Positions 1 through 8,730 of a DNA stretch of 64,000 nucleotides are shown here, piece by piece (position 1 is the stretch's first letter; the number at the start of each line of letters is the position of its first letter). The translations under genes were made by a program, and so were the position numbers. The DNA comes from Acidobacteriota bacterium (GTDB taxonomy: Bacteria; Acidobacteriota; Terriglobia; Acidiferrales; UBA7541), in assembly GCA_003224085.1 (NCBI GenBank), contig QHYK01000042.1, forward strand, positions 1-64,000, given 5' to 3'. The notes below the pieces were generated by a model. It did no database searches, had not been told where the DNA came from, and worked only from the letters and a program-made list of their open reading frames with translations.

Positions 1-176
1 CCGGCGCCCACTTGATACGCTTCGTCGGCCTTGAAGCGATGCAGTGCGAGCCGGTCTTCCTGTGAGTAGATGGCTACGGTGCGCAAACCGAGTTCGTTGG
101 CCGCGCGAAAGATGCGAATGGCGATTTCGCTGCGGTTAGCAGCAAGCAGCTTGCGAATTGGCTTCTCTTTCTTCAT
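1..176 (-). CDS. pyc: Pyruvate carboxylase, N-terminal fragment (biotin carboxylase domain)
   Basis: This is the first 58 codons of a gene that runs off the left edge. The product begins [20 protein letters not shown] and continues with [20 protein letters not shown] and a [13 protein letters not shown] segment. The ANRSEIAIR start and the [10 protein letters not shown] run are typical of the biotin carboxylase domain of pyruvate carboxylase and less like stand-alone AccC. Pyruvate carboxylase makes oxaloacetate from pyruvate, bicarbonate and ATP in the cytoplasm. The ATG at 176 is the natural family start. Only the edge of the ATP-grasp domain is visible, so an acyl-CoA carboxylase alpha subunit cannot be fully excluded. 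Confidence 0.8.
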   Translation of the reverse strand, partial: MKKEKPIRKLLAANRSEIAIRIFRAANELGLRTVAIYSQEDRLALHRFKADEAYQVGA

Positions 177-394
177 CGCCGGACGTCGGGACCTAGCAAA
201 ACTCTACATTTTCGCGCAATACCTTGACCAGGCAGAAACAGTTTTTTCGATGCACCGAATGCAAAGTCTTTATGGTCACAAACCCGTTTCGGCCGTGGAG
301 GCGCAGCATGCCGTACCTCTATCGGCACAGGAAGTTTGCTCTGCGGTCTTACTGGTTCCAGGGCACGTGATTCAGGTCGTCGGAGAACTCCAAA

Positions 395-1672
395 TTATGG
401 GAGTGGAGCTGTCGCCGCTGGCCGCGCAACGCCGGAACTTGCGGTAAGCGGCTTCACTGGCGCCGTTTTCAATTGCAGAAGCTCAGCCTGCACCTTTGCC
501 CAGGCCTTGGCTTTACGTTTCGTGGCGTAAGGCGCATCCGGATCCGCGTAGAATTGCAAGAGCTCCGCCTTTGTTTCCGATGTGATGCCCGCGAAGTTGG
601 TTGCCGCGAGCTTATCCAGCAGTACCGCGTGCGCGTCGTCATTCATGCCGTATTTTCCAGGTCCAGTTCGCTCACCGAGGTCAAAATTGTCATTTTCGAG
701 TTTCAAAATTCCTGCTTCTGTCTCGGCGAGCAGTTTCCGATAACGACTAAGCGTGGCATTGAAGCTGGCCTCGAACATGTGTTCGGTCTCCGGCGTAGGC
801 GTGCGGAACTGCAGAACCTTCAACGGCCCGAATTTCGGAATTAGCTTATAGACAAACGCTAGAAAAACCTCGCCCGGGCTCGGTTTCTTATAATTCTTGC
901 CCCATTCGCTTTCATAGTTTGATCGCGACAAGTTGTACAGAAATCTCTTCTTCGTCGCGTCAGGAATGTCGTCTTTGATTTCACCTTTCTTGAGGTGCCA
1001 GGCAATGCGTGTGGCTTTGGGAATCAGCTTGCTCACGTCGCGCCGGTAAGAATTCAGCGCCTTGTCTTCGTCCAGCAGCACGCTTTTCAGTTCGAGCCCG
1101 TAGGTCTCGCGGAAAGCCTGATCGAGAACGCGGCGCGCCACCTCGAACCCGATGAAATCGTGATAACCTTCCGGGGCATAGCGCTCCTTCGCGATCTCCA
1201 GCACGTCGAAGCCGAATTCCGTCTTTACGTGCGCCAGCTTCCCGTCTTCGTAGGACACGATTTCCCCGTATTTTTTGCCTAGCCCGGGATAAAGAATGGG
1301 CACCGCCCGGTTGGTCCCGATGCGATGGCCTTCGTTGTCCGCGGCGTAGTGCGCCAGTGCGCCGAGCGCAAACGCATATTCGGTCAGGTCCTGCGCATCG
1401 CGCAGCAGGGCCTGGATGAAATCGCCGCTGCGCACGTAATGCGTGAGATCGCTGAACAATGGGCTGCCGTAAGGATAGTAGCCCAGGTCCTGAATAATTG
1501 CGCCCCCGTAGGCGTAAGCCTGAGCCCGGCTCAGGTCCTCCTCCGTGGCTTGCGGATATCTTTCCAGAAGCAGCGGCTTGATGTGCGTCTCCCAGGCGGC
1601 GTCAATGATGGCCTCATGGGAAAGTACGGCATAAGAAAGAGCGGGTGGGGGCCACGCTAAAGCAACGGCCAT
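395..1672 (-). CDS. Exported zinc-dependent phospholipase C-like protein
   Basis: The product is about 425 residues. It starts with a short hydrophobic leader (MAVALAWPPPALSYA) followed directly by LSHEAIIDAAW, then THYVRSGDF and ALAHYAADNEGHR. These spaced His/Asp clusters in an all-helical N-terminal half match the zinc-dependent phospholipase C / S1-P1 nuclease-like fold, where they bind zinc. The Lys/Glu-rich C-terminal half is not recognised. The ATG at 1672 follows the protease gene stop by 22 nt; a longer frame exists upstream but overlaps that gene, so I chose the shorter start. The two genes are probably co-transcribed. Substrate is unknown; phospholipid hydrolysis in the periplasm is inference from the fold. 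Confidence 0.65.
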   Translation of the reverse strand: MAVALAWPPPALSYAVLSHEAIIDAAWETHIKPLLLERYPQATEEDLSRAQAYAYGGAIIQDLGYYPYGSPLFSDLTHYVRSGDFIQALLRDAQDLTEYAFALGALAHYAADNEGHRIGTNRAVPILYPGLGKKYGEIVSYEDGKLAHVKTEFGFDVLEIAKERYAPEGYHDFIGFEVARRVLDQAFRETYGLELKSVLLDEDKALNSYRRDVSKLIPKATRIAWHLKKGEIKDDIPDATKKRFLYNLSRSNYESEWGKNYKKPSPGEVFLAFVYKLIPKFGPLKVLQFRTPTPETEHMFEASFNATLSRYRKLLAETEAGILKLENDNFDLGERTGPGKYGMNDDAHAVLLDKLAATNFAGITSETKAELLQFYADPDAPYATKRKAKAWAKVQAELLQLKTAPVKPLTASSGVARPAATAPLP

Positions 1673-1694
1673 AATAAAAACCAGCGCAGAACAC

Positions 1695-3368
1695 TCACGG
1701 TTTGAGTAGAGGCTGCGCGTAACGGATCGGAACGCCAAAATTAGAGCCTCCAAAGCCTTTGACCACCGCAAAAGTCACGCCGATGACCCGCCCATCCTTG
1801 TTAATGAGCGGTCCGCCGGAGCTGCCGGAAGTGGTCTGTGCGTCATAGACGATTTTATCCGCAAAAACATCGCCGATATGCCCTTGCGTCACGAGCGGCC
1901 GAATGAGTTTGCGGCGGACGAGTTCGTCCACGACTCTGTCCGGATCTCCCCCGGAAGCCTTGGCGATTTCCTTCACCGCCTCTTCGCCCGCGCGCGCGAG
2001 CATGGCATTGATGCCCGTCGCATAGCCGAGTGAGATAAGAGCTTCGCCGCTGACGGCGGCTTGCTTCCGTGCGTCCGTTTTCAAGATCGGCCGTTTAAGA
2101 CCGGAGAGGTCGCCCTTTACCACCGCCAGATCGGCTTCTTCCGAAATCTCGGCAATGCTGACGTTGACTCCGGTCGTGGTTTCCGGAAAGTACGCAATCA
2201 TCTCGCCGATCCCCGGGTCGAGCCCCTGGCTGAGAACGCTGCTCAACTCATCGTCTTTCCACCATGGCTGCACCACGTGATGGTTGGTTAGAATGGTTCC
2301 ATCGCCCACGATAAATCCCGTCCCGAAGAAATCCGCGCGCACCTCCGGAGCGCGCCCGTCAAGCGTGTAGACTGGATTTCCATCGCTGTCCTTTAGAGGC
2401 TCCCCACTGGCCGTAATTCCCTGGTACCTCAACGGCCGCCGCGAAGAATGATCGAGAAACACCACGGAAACGTGAAGCAGGCAGACGCTTGGCGCATAGG
2501 CCCGAATCACTTGTTCGGCGGTTTGCGATTCCGTTTCCATCCGCTGCAGGCGGCTGGTGGTCTCCTGAAGCTGCTTTCGCAGCTCCGACACTTCACCCGC
2601 TTCGGCACCGGAGATCTTCTGCCGTAACTGTTCCGATTGCTGTTGCAGCTGCTGTTTTCGCTGGAGGACATCCGCTTGCTGAAGATTGGCGCGCGCGTTC
2701 CGGGCGTCGGCCACCAGTTGCTCCTGCCCATGGGCGCTGCGCTCGAGTTGCGTAATCACTGCATAAGCGCGGCGCGCCTCCTTGTCCACGCGCCGGGAAA
2801 AAACCAGAAAAGCCCCGGCGATAAGAATGGCGATGCCGAAAAGAACGGCTACGCCAACTTTCAGTGCGCGCTCCAGCGAAAATGCGTCGCGGGTCATCTT
2901 TTCGGTGACCGCTAGCGCCTGAAAAGCGGTTTGCGCCACTTCGCGGCCTTCGTCGGCGATGCGCGTTTTCTCGTGCAATTCATCCAGGGCGTGTTTCTGG
3001 CGCAGCTGCAGGCGAACACGCGCCAGCAATTCCGCCGGCTCCCAGGGCAAAGAAAGAACGTCGTCGGTCCCCAGTTCGAGGCCCCGCGCTCGTGCCGCTC
3101 CATTGCCCTTTGTCAACAGAACCACGCGCGTGCCCGCCGTCAGATTGTTTCCTTTCACCTCGGCCAGGGCGTCGCAGCACTGGATGTCACTCACGTCAGC
3201 GGACAGCAAAAGAAGGTCCACCCCAACATCGCGAACAAATCGGAATCCCTCGGCTTGCGACGACGAAACCGCCACCTGATATCCGGCCGAACGCAACAAC
3301 TCGTCCAGCTGCCGAAGCGCGGCAGGTTCGGCGTCAACAATCAGAATGCTTTCGCCTTTCGAGGGCAA
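1695..3368 (-). CDS. Receiver domain / membrane / coiled-coil / trypsin-like serine protease fusion
   Basis: About 557 residues. The order is a response-regulator receiver-like domain (about 5-125, from GESILIVDAE through DVLSLPWEPAELLARVR), a linker, one membrane helix (about 168-190), a Gln/Glu-rich coiled coil (about 200-270), and a trypsin-like protease domain of the HtrA/DegP class. The catalytic triad is visible: His364 in LTNHHVV, Asp413 in EADLAVVK and Ser517 in TSGSSGGPL. No PDZ domain follows, unlike DegP. I chose the TTG at 3368 because GAGG lies 8 nt upstream and the receiver fold starts at once; a longer frame reaches a TTG at 3521. The protease side is probably periplasmic and the receiver cytoplasmic. 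In the receiver, the usual phosphoacceptor position reads LLLLSADVSD, so phosphorylation is uncertain. Confidence 0.75.
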   Translation of the reverse strand: MPSKGESILIVDAEPAALRQLDELLRSAGYQVAVSSSQAEGFRFVRDVGVDLLLLSADVSDIQCCDALAEVKGNNLTAGTRVVLLTKGNGAARARGLELGTDDVLSLPWEPAELLARVRLQLRQKHALDELHEKTRIADEGREVAQTAFQALAVTEKMTRDAFSLERALKVGVAVLFGIAILIAGAFLVFSRRVDKEARRAYAVITQLERSAHGQEQLVADARNARANLQQADVLQRKQQLQQQSEQLRQKISGAEAGEVSELRKQLQETTSRLQRMETESQTAEQVIRAYAPSVCLLHVSVVFLDHSSRRPLRYQGITASGEPLKDSDGNPVYTLDGRAPEVRADFFGTGFIVGDGTILTNHHVVQPWWKDDELSSVLSQGLDPGIGEMIAYFPETTTGVNVSIAEISEEADLAVVKGDLSGLKRPILKTDARKQAAVSGEALISLGYATGINAMLARAGEEAVKEIAKASGGDPDRVVDELVRRKLIRPLVTQGHIGDVFADKIVYDAQTTSGSSGGPLINKDGRVIGVTFAVVKGFGGSNFGVPIRYAQPLLKP

Positions 3369-3599
3369 ACTCGCGGCCTCAACTCTTCTCGGGTTTTTCT
3401 GCAGGGCCAGTCTGGCTTTGCTTCCGCGCGCCTGAAGAAAATACTTCAGACACCTATGAGATGCCGGCGAGAGTATTCTGGCACAATCATTTTTTTCACG
3501 GAAGCTGGACAACCCGGGCAAGATGCGGTGAGCCGAGCAACGCCCGCTTCCAAAGGATTCCGTTGCTTTTTCCTGGGAAGGTCCGAAACCGAGGGCCGA

Positions 3600-4223
3600 C
3601 TAATACTTCCGCAGCACGCCAATCACGCGGCCCTGAATCTTAACGTCATTCGCAGACACGATGATAGGGGCCATCTCCGAGTTGGCGGGCTGCAGGCGGA
3701 CTTTCCCGGGAACATCGCGATAGAAGCGCTTGAGCGTCGCTTCTTCGCCACCCACCAGCGCCACCACGATGTCCCCGGCATTGGCCACCTGGGTCTGTTC
3801 ACAAACCACGTAGTCTCCATCCAGGATGTGGTCCTCGACCATAGAGTTGCCCTTGACCTGCAGCACGTAGGAATTGCCGCCCCGCGCAAAGTCGCCCAGC
3901 GAGAGCGTTTCGCGTTCTTCAATCGCCTCCAGCGGCCTCCCTGCGGCGATGCGCCCCACCAGCGGGAGCTCCTGGGCCTTGCGCTCGATGACCTGCTCCT
4001 TCACGGGCTTCGGCAATTGCACAATTTCAATCGAACGGCTCTGGTTGTACCCGCGGCGGATAAACCCTTTCTTCTCGAGCGTGGTAATGTGCTTGTGCAC
4101 TGTCGCCAGCGACGTTAGCTTCATACCCCTGCCGATTTCCTCAAAACTCGGCGCGTAGCCGTGCTTGGTTTCGAACACCACCAGATAATCAAGAACTTCT
4201 TTTTGCCGTTTGGTTAGGGGCAT
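3600..4223 (-). CDS. lexA: LexA repressor, SOS master regulator
   Basis: 207 residues, normal LexA length. The N-terminal winged helix (LTKRQKEVLDYL, then SLATVHKHITTLEKKGFI) binds DNA. The C-terminal S24 protease domain has the self-cleavage bond Ala94-Gly95 (RIAAGRP), nucleophile Ser127 (GNSM) and general base Lys165 (ATLKRF). After DNA damage, RecA filaments trigger this cleavage. The start is the ATG at 4223, because GGAGG lies 7 nt upstream; the GTG at 4229 would be only 1 nt from it. The promoter just upstream contains a direct repeat also found near recA and a DinB-family gene, which suggests autoregulation. Confidence 0.97.
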   Translation of the reverse strand: MPLTKRQKEVLDYLVVFETKHGYAPSFEEIGRGMKLTSLATVHKHITTLEKKGFIRRGYNQSRSIEIVQLPKPVKEQVIERKAQELPLVGRIAAGRPLEAIEERETLSLGDFARGGNSYVLQVKGNSMVEDHILDGDYVVCEQTQVANAGDIVVALVGGEEATLKRFYRDVPGKVRLQPANSEMAPIIVSANDVKIQGRVIGVLRKY

Positions 4224-4259
4224 GGGCACGCCTCCGTTTTCAAATTCTTTTCCACAGGC

Positions 4260-4288
4260 ACTTTAGGCGAAAAGAAAGCGAACGTCAA
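4260..4288 (-). promoter_or_regulatory. lexA promoter with candidate LexA operator in the spacer
   Basis: Read on the minus strand, TTGACG (4283-4288) and TAAAGT (4260-4265) are separated by 17 nt, a good sigma-70 promoter. The spacer holds two TTCGC half-sites 11 nt apart. Written on the plus strand the element is TAGGCGAAAAGAAAGCGAA at 4264-4282. Nearly the same 19-mer occurs at 15398-15416 upstream of recA and 27354-27372 upstream of a DinB-family gene. A repressor bound here would block RNA polymerase. That LexA is the repressor is inference. Confidence 0.7.
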
Positions 4289-4503
4289 GAGAAAAAACTC
4301 AGCTCCCCCTCCGGTGTTCCCCTGCGGGGATTCTCAGGACAATCTCCCCCCTGGATTCCGCACTCGCCTGCTGCGGAAAATCATTTTCACCTGTTTTTGA
4401 ATCCGTTCTTCACCCGATTGCTCACCTCCAATAGACCCTTTAGGTTACTGGAGTGAAATGCGTTCAGGCTCTCGGTTGGTAGTGAAGCGATTCCTGACGT
4501 TGT

Positions 4504-5451
4504 GTGCATTGCCGGCAGAGCAGTTCCCGCCGATTCTTTTTGTGGCGGTGGCGCTTGCTAAACAGTTACAACAACAAATCCCCCGCGCCAGTGTCCGGTT
4601 CCGGCACGGTCGCGGCTTCTGCCCCTAACAAAAATCTCCGCCGCAGCGAGAGAGTTTTTGTGAATTTGCGCATTCGTGTCTCCAGGCCCACCGTACGCGG
4701 TGAAGAATTCCTGGGCGAGGGCCAGACGCTGGACGTCAGCCACGACGGAGCCGCGATCATAGTCGATCACGATCTCCCCATAGGCCAAACGGTCAAGATC
4801 CGTCGTGTCGGAGTCAATAAGGAAGCCCCGGCGCGCGTTGTGGGGTATTACAAGGACCATCCCTCGAACGGCCGCGTATTTGGAGTCGCTTTGACCGACG
4901 CCGACCTGAAGAACAATATCTGGGATATCGTCTTTCCCACAGCCGCAGAACCGGAGAAAACCGTTTTGCGTGCCTTGCTCCGTTGCGTCGCCTGCGGGCG
5001 GCTTGAAGTGTCCTATCTCAACGAATTCGAATCCGAGCTCTTCCTCAGTCACAACAGCGTCGCGCGGCTTTGCGCGCAATGCGGCAGTTGGACCACCTGG
5101 AATCGCCCCTATGGAAATATCCCCGCAGAAGCCGAGGATTCCGTGGCTATGAACTCCCAGGATTCCGCGACGCTCGGCCAGAACCACCGTGCCCACGAAC
5201 GCCTTCGCATGGAGACGGTCGGATGCATCCGCAACTCTGCTTTGGGAAACGAAGTCGTCCTCGTTTCCAGCCTGGCGCGGGGCGGGCTGAACTTTTTAAG
5301 CCCGAACAAGTTTCCCGAGGGGGCTTGCATCGAAATGGCCATTCCGTATACATCGAAAGCGCCCAATATCTATTCTCTTGTCAAAATCGTCGGCGCTCGA
5401 AAGCCCAAAAACAGCAATCTGACGGAATACCGGGCCGTTTACCTTGTGTGA
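4504..5451 (+). CDS. PilZ / Cys4 / PilZ-like protein
   Basis: About 315 residues from the GTG at 4504; the true start may be the TTG at 4555, which follows GGTGG. Residues about 45-140 look like a PilZ domain: NLRRSERVFVNLRIRV supplies the Arg-rich entry and DVSHDGAAI the D-x-S-x-x-G motif that normally binds cyclic di-GMP. Next comes a CVACG ... CAQCG pair, which could form a zinc ribbon. The C-terminal part (RAHERLRMETVGCIRN, then LVSSLARGGLNFL) resembles a second, degenerate PilZ domain. The next gene begins 9 nt after the stop, so the two are probably co-transcribed. Role: likely c-di-GMP-responsive adaptor; target unknown. Confidence 0.7.
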   Translation: MHCRQSSSRRFFLWRWRLLNSYNNKSPAPVSGSGTVAASAPNKNLRRSERVFVNLRIRVSRPTVRGEEFLGEGQTLDVSHDGAAIIVDHDLPIGQTVKIRRVGVNKEAPARVVGYYKDHPSNGRVFGVALTDADLKNNIWDIVFPTAAEPEKTVLRALLRCVACGRLEVSYLNEFESELFLSHNSVARLCAQCGSWTTWNRPYGNIPAEAEDSVAMNSQDSATLGQNHRAHERLRMETVGCIRNSALGNEVVLVSSLARGGLNFLSPNKFPEGACIEMAIPYTSKAPNIYSLVKIVGARKPKNSNLTEYRAVYLV

Positions 5452-5460
5452 CGCAAATCC

Positions 5461-6612
5461 ATGGAATCGCAGGCCGATCGCTCGCTGAACACCGCGCATC
5501 AACAGCTGCTCCAATTGTTGGTGAAGAACCTCAAAGACTACGCCGTCTTTTTGCTTGACCCCCAGGGTCATGTCACGACCTGGAACCAGGGCGCGGAACG
5601 CATCAAGGGATACACGTTCGACGAAATTCGTGGCCGCCATTTCTCGGTTTTTTATCCTCCCGAAGACATCGAACGGGGAAAACCGGCTTACGAGCTGAAA
5701 GTCGCCTCCGCGGAGGGGCGCTTTGAAGATGAGAGCTGGCGCATCCGCAAAGACGGTTCCCGCTTCTGGGCCAACGTCGTTATCACCGCTCTCAAGGACG
5801 AAAACGGCCTTCTCCTTGGCTTTGGGAAAGTCACACGCGACATTACCGAGCGCAAGTGGGCCATGGAGGCCGCTTTCGAGAAACTTTTTCAAGCCAGCCC
5901 CAATCCCATTTTTCTTAGCACTCTCGATGACCGCCGCTTCATCGAAGTTAATGAAGCTCTCTGCGAATTGCTTGGCTATCAACGGGAAGAGTTGATTGGT
6001 CAAAGCTCGGTTGCACTCGGGATCTGGCTGTACCCCGAGGAGCGCACACACATCGTTGCCGAGCTGAAAACCGGGCGCGGTGTTCGCGGAGAGCCCTGCG
6101 AGTTGCGCGCCAAGTCCGGTGACAGGCGCTTGATGGAAATTTCCGCTGACATCGTTGATTTTCGCGGGAATCCTTGCTTGTTCGCCACGCTCCGGGACAG
6201 AACGGAAAGTCGCAGGCTCGAGGCGGCCATTGAAGAACTGTCTACCCCTGTCCTCCAGGCGCAGGAAGGTTTGCTGGTCGTGCCGCTGATTGGCCGCGTC
6301 GACGGTCCGCGTGCCTGGCAATTGCGCACCCAACTGCTCAATGCCGTCCACACACAGCGCGCCCGCGCCGTGGTGATCGACCTCACCGGCGTCCCGAACA
6401 TCGCGAGGGAAACCGCGGACGGTTTGATCGGTGCGATCGAGGCCGTACGCTTGCTCGGCGCCAACGTCATTCTCGCGGGTATTTCAGCCATTCTTGCCGA
6501 TACCCTGGTCGGCGTTGGCGCCAGGTTCAGCAAAATCAAGACCACGGCGGATTTGCAAAGCGCCTTGGAGGAAGCCAAGAACATCCTGAGCGAGGAAAAC
6601 AGCATTATTTAA
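5461..6612 (+). CDS. PAS-PAS-STAS protein, RsbR/stressosome-like
   Basis: 383 residues, cytoplasmic, no membrane segment. PAS1 (about 20-130) is of the TTWNQGAERIKGYTFDEIRG type and ends VTRDITERK. PAS2 (about 135-250) starts near KLFQASPNPIF and ends LRDRTESRR. The STAS domain (about 262-378) has VVIDLTGVPNI and RLLGANVILAGIS, the two segments that carry the phosphorylated threonines in RsbR-type stressosome proteins. There is no histidine kinase domain. It probably senses a signal through PAS and passes it on by partner switching. It follows the PilZ gene by 9 nt, and a SpoIIE phosphatase lies a few kb downstream. The partner kinase RsbT is not in the window. Confidence 0.85.
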   Translation: MESQADRSLNTAHQQLLQLLVKNLKDYAVFLLDPQGHVTTWNQGAERIKGYTFDEIRGRHFSVFYPPEDIERGKPAYELKVASAEGRFEDESWRIRKDGSRFWANVVITALKDENGLLLGFGKVTRDITERKWAMEAAFEKLFQASPNPIFLSTLDDRRFIEVNEALCELLGYQREELIGQSSVALGIWLYPEERTHIVAELKTGRGVRGEPCELRAKSGDRRLMEISADIVDFRGNPCLFATLRDRTESRRLEAAIEELSTPVLQAQEGLLVVPLIGRVDGPRAWQLRTQLLNAVHTQRARAVVIDLTGVPNIARETADGLIGAIEAVRLLGANVILAGISAILADTLVGVGARFSKIKTTADLQSALEEAKNILSEENSII

Positions 6613-6852
6613 ACCACCTTTGTTCGGAATTCCCGGACGCGGCCTGGACTGCGAGCGCGAGAACGCCCCGTGCCATAAGGAGCATCGCATGGGAATGCTC
6701 TTCCCTCCAGGGACGGCTCACTGTGATATCCTTGTATCGGTCGGCTCTCGGCGGTCTGCCTGCGAAACCATCCTTTCCCGCACCGCCTTATCCCGAATTC
6801 GAGCCACACTCCCTGGGGGGAGCTTAAGGAAAGTGGAGGCTTAGGCCAGGAA

Positions 6853-8730
6853 ATGTCTACGCTTGCGGAAGTCCCACCAACAACCAGAGCCAAGCGCGAA
6901 GTTATCGAGCGCGCGGTTCTTCGCTTTGCCGGCGATTCCGGCGACGGCATGCAGATTACCGGCAGCCAGTTCACCAATACCGTCGCGCTCTACGGAAACG
7001 ACATCGCCACGTTCCCCGACTATCCGGCCGAAATTCGTGCCCCCGCCGGTACCATCCCCGGGGTAAGCGGCTTTCAACTCCATTTCTCTTCCCATGAAGT
7101 TTTTACGCCCGGCGACGCCATCGACGCGCTCATCGCCATGAACCCCGCCGCTTTGAAGGTAAACATCGGCGACCTCAAGGCCAACGGCATCCTGATTGTT
7201 AACAGCGACAGCTTCAAGGAATCCGATCTTCGCAAGGCGCAGATCGCCGTCAGCCCTCTCGAGGACCACTCGCTCGATAAGTACCGTGTCTTCCCCGTGG
7301 AATTGCAGCGCCTCACGCGCGCCGCGCTCCAGCATCTTGGTCTTGACGCCAAAGCCATGGATCGCTGCAAGAACTTCTTTGCCCTCGGTATGTGCTATTG
7401 GCTCTACAACCGATCCACCGACCCCACCATGCGGTGGATTGAAGAAAAATTCAGCAAAAAGCCCCTCTTGATGGAGGCCAACAAGCTGGCGCTGAAGGCC
7501 GGTTATTCCTATTGCGAGGCGACGGAGGCGTTCCAAATCAACTATGAGATTCCGCCGGCCCAGTTGACCCCGGGCGTTTACAGAAACGTCAGCGGCAATC
7601 AAGCTCTGGCCATGGGCTTTGTGACCGCCGCACAAAAATCCGGCCTGAATCTCTTCTTGGGCAGCTATCCCATCACCCCGGCCTCCGACATCCTTCACGA
7701 ACTCTCGCAATATAAGAACTTTGGGGTCATCACTTTCCAGGCGGAAGACGAAATCGCGGCCATCACTTCCTCCATCGGCGCTTCTTATACCGGCTGCCTT
7801 GCCATTACCACCACATCCGGACCCGGCATGGCTCTGAAAACCGAGGCCCTGGGCCTTGCCGTCGCCACGGAGCTTCCCCTGGTCATTTGCGACATTCAGC
7901 GCGGCGGCCCTTCGACTGGCTTGCCCACCAAGACCGAGCAGGCCGACCTTCTCCAGGCGCTTTTTGGCCGCAACTCGGAGGCGCCCATCCCTGTGCTTGC
8001 CGCCTCCACTCCCGGCGACTGCTTCTGGATTGCCCTGGAAGCCTCCCGGATCGCGCTGAAATACATGATTCCGGTGATTGTCCTGTCCGACGGCTACCTG
8101 GCGAACGGTGCCGAACCCTGGCGCATTCCCAAGGTAGAGGACATCCCCCCTATCCCCGTCAAATTCGCCACCGATCCTGTCAGCTTCCTGCCCTACAAGC
8201 GGGATCCGCAAACCCTAGCTCGTCCGTGGGCGCTCCCCGGCACTCCTGGGCTTGAGCACCGCATCGGCGGCCTCGAAAAGCAAGACGGCACCGGCAACGT
8301 GAACTACGAGCCGCTCAACCACGAGAACATGGTCCGTGTCCGCGCCGCTAAAGTCGCGGCTGTCGGCCAGGACATTCCCCATGTGTTGCCGGAAGGCGAT
8401 CCTTCCGGCGATTTGCTTGTTGTTTCCTGGGGTTCGACTGCCGGCTCCATCACCGCCGCGGTCAAATCCGCCCGCGCCCAGGGATGCAAGATCGGCCATC
8501 TGCACTTGCGCTACTTGAATCCGCTGCCGGGAAACGTCGGCGAAATTCTGAAGCGCTACAAGAAAGTTCTTGTGCCGGAACTCAATATGGGCCAGCTCCT
8601 CTGGGTGCTTCGCGCAAAATATCTTGTGGATGCTGTCGGCTTGAACAAGATTCAAGGTCGTCCGTTCAAACAGGCCGAACTCGAACAAAAGTTTGATGAA
8701 TTGCTGGGAAGACAGGGGAACCATCGATGA
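6853..8730 (+). CDS. korA: 2-oxoglutarate:ferredoxin oxidoreductase, fused gamma-alpha subunit
   Basis: 625 residues, the usual length of the fused gamma-alpha chain of 2-oxoacid:ferredoxin oxidoreductases. The N-terminal gamma part (about 18-205) begins VLRFAGDSGDGMQITGSQFT. The alpha part follows (GNQALAMGFVTAAQKSG, GSYPITPASDILHEL, TTTSGPGMALKTEA) and ends with a transketolase C-like domain. With KorB it converts 2-oxoglutarate, CoA and oxidised ferredoxin to succinyl-CoA, CO2 and reduced ferredoxin. Its stop overlaps the korB start by 4 nt (ATGA), so translation is coupled. A GGAGG sits 12-17 nt upstream of the ATG. Other 2-oxoacids are possible substrates, but the domain order and partner favour the Kor type. 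Confidence 0.92.
   Translation: MSTLAEVPPTTRAKREVIERAVLRFAGDSGDGMQITGSQFTNTVALYGNDIATFPDYPAEIRAPAGTIPGVSGFQLHFSSHEVFTPGDAIDALIAMNPAALKVNIGDLKANGILIVNSDSFKESDLRKAQIAVSPLEDHSLDKYRVFPVELQRLTRAALQHLGLDAKAMDRCKNFFALGMCYWLYNRSTDPTMRWIEEKFSKKPLLMEANKLALKAGYSYCEATEAFQINYEIPPAQLTPGVYRNVSGNQALAMGFVTAAQKSGLNLFLGSYPITPASDILHELSQYKNFGVITFQAEDEIAAITSSIGASYTGCLAITTTSGPGMALKTEALGLAVATELPLVICDIQRGGPSTGLPTKTEQADLLQALFGRNSEAPIPVLAASTPGDCFWIALEASRIALKYMIPVIVLSDGYLANGAEPWRIPKVEDIPPIPVKFATDPVSFLPYKRDPQTLARPWALPGTPGLEHRIGGLEKQDGTGNVNYEPLNHENMVRVRAAKVAAVGQDIPHVLPEGDPSGDLLVVSWGSTAGSITAAVKSARAQGCKIGHLHLRYLNPLPGNVGEILKRYKKVLVPELNMGQLLWVLRAKYLVDAVGLNKIQGRPFKQAELEQKFDELLGRQGNHR

Noticed and set aside
6841-8211. Long open frame on the minus strand opposite korA
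   Set aside because: It mirrors the codons of a clearly recognised gene and has no domain or ribosome site.
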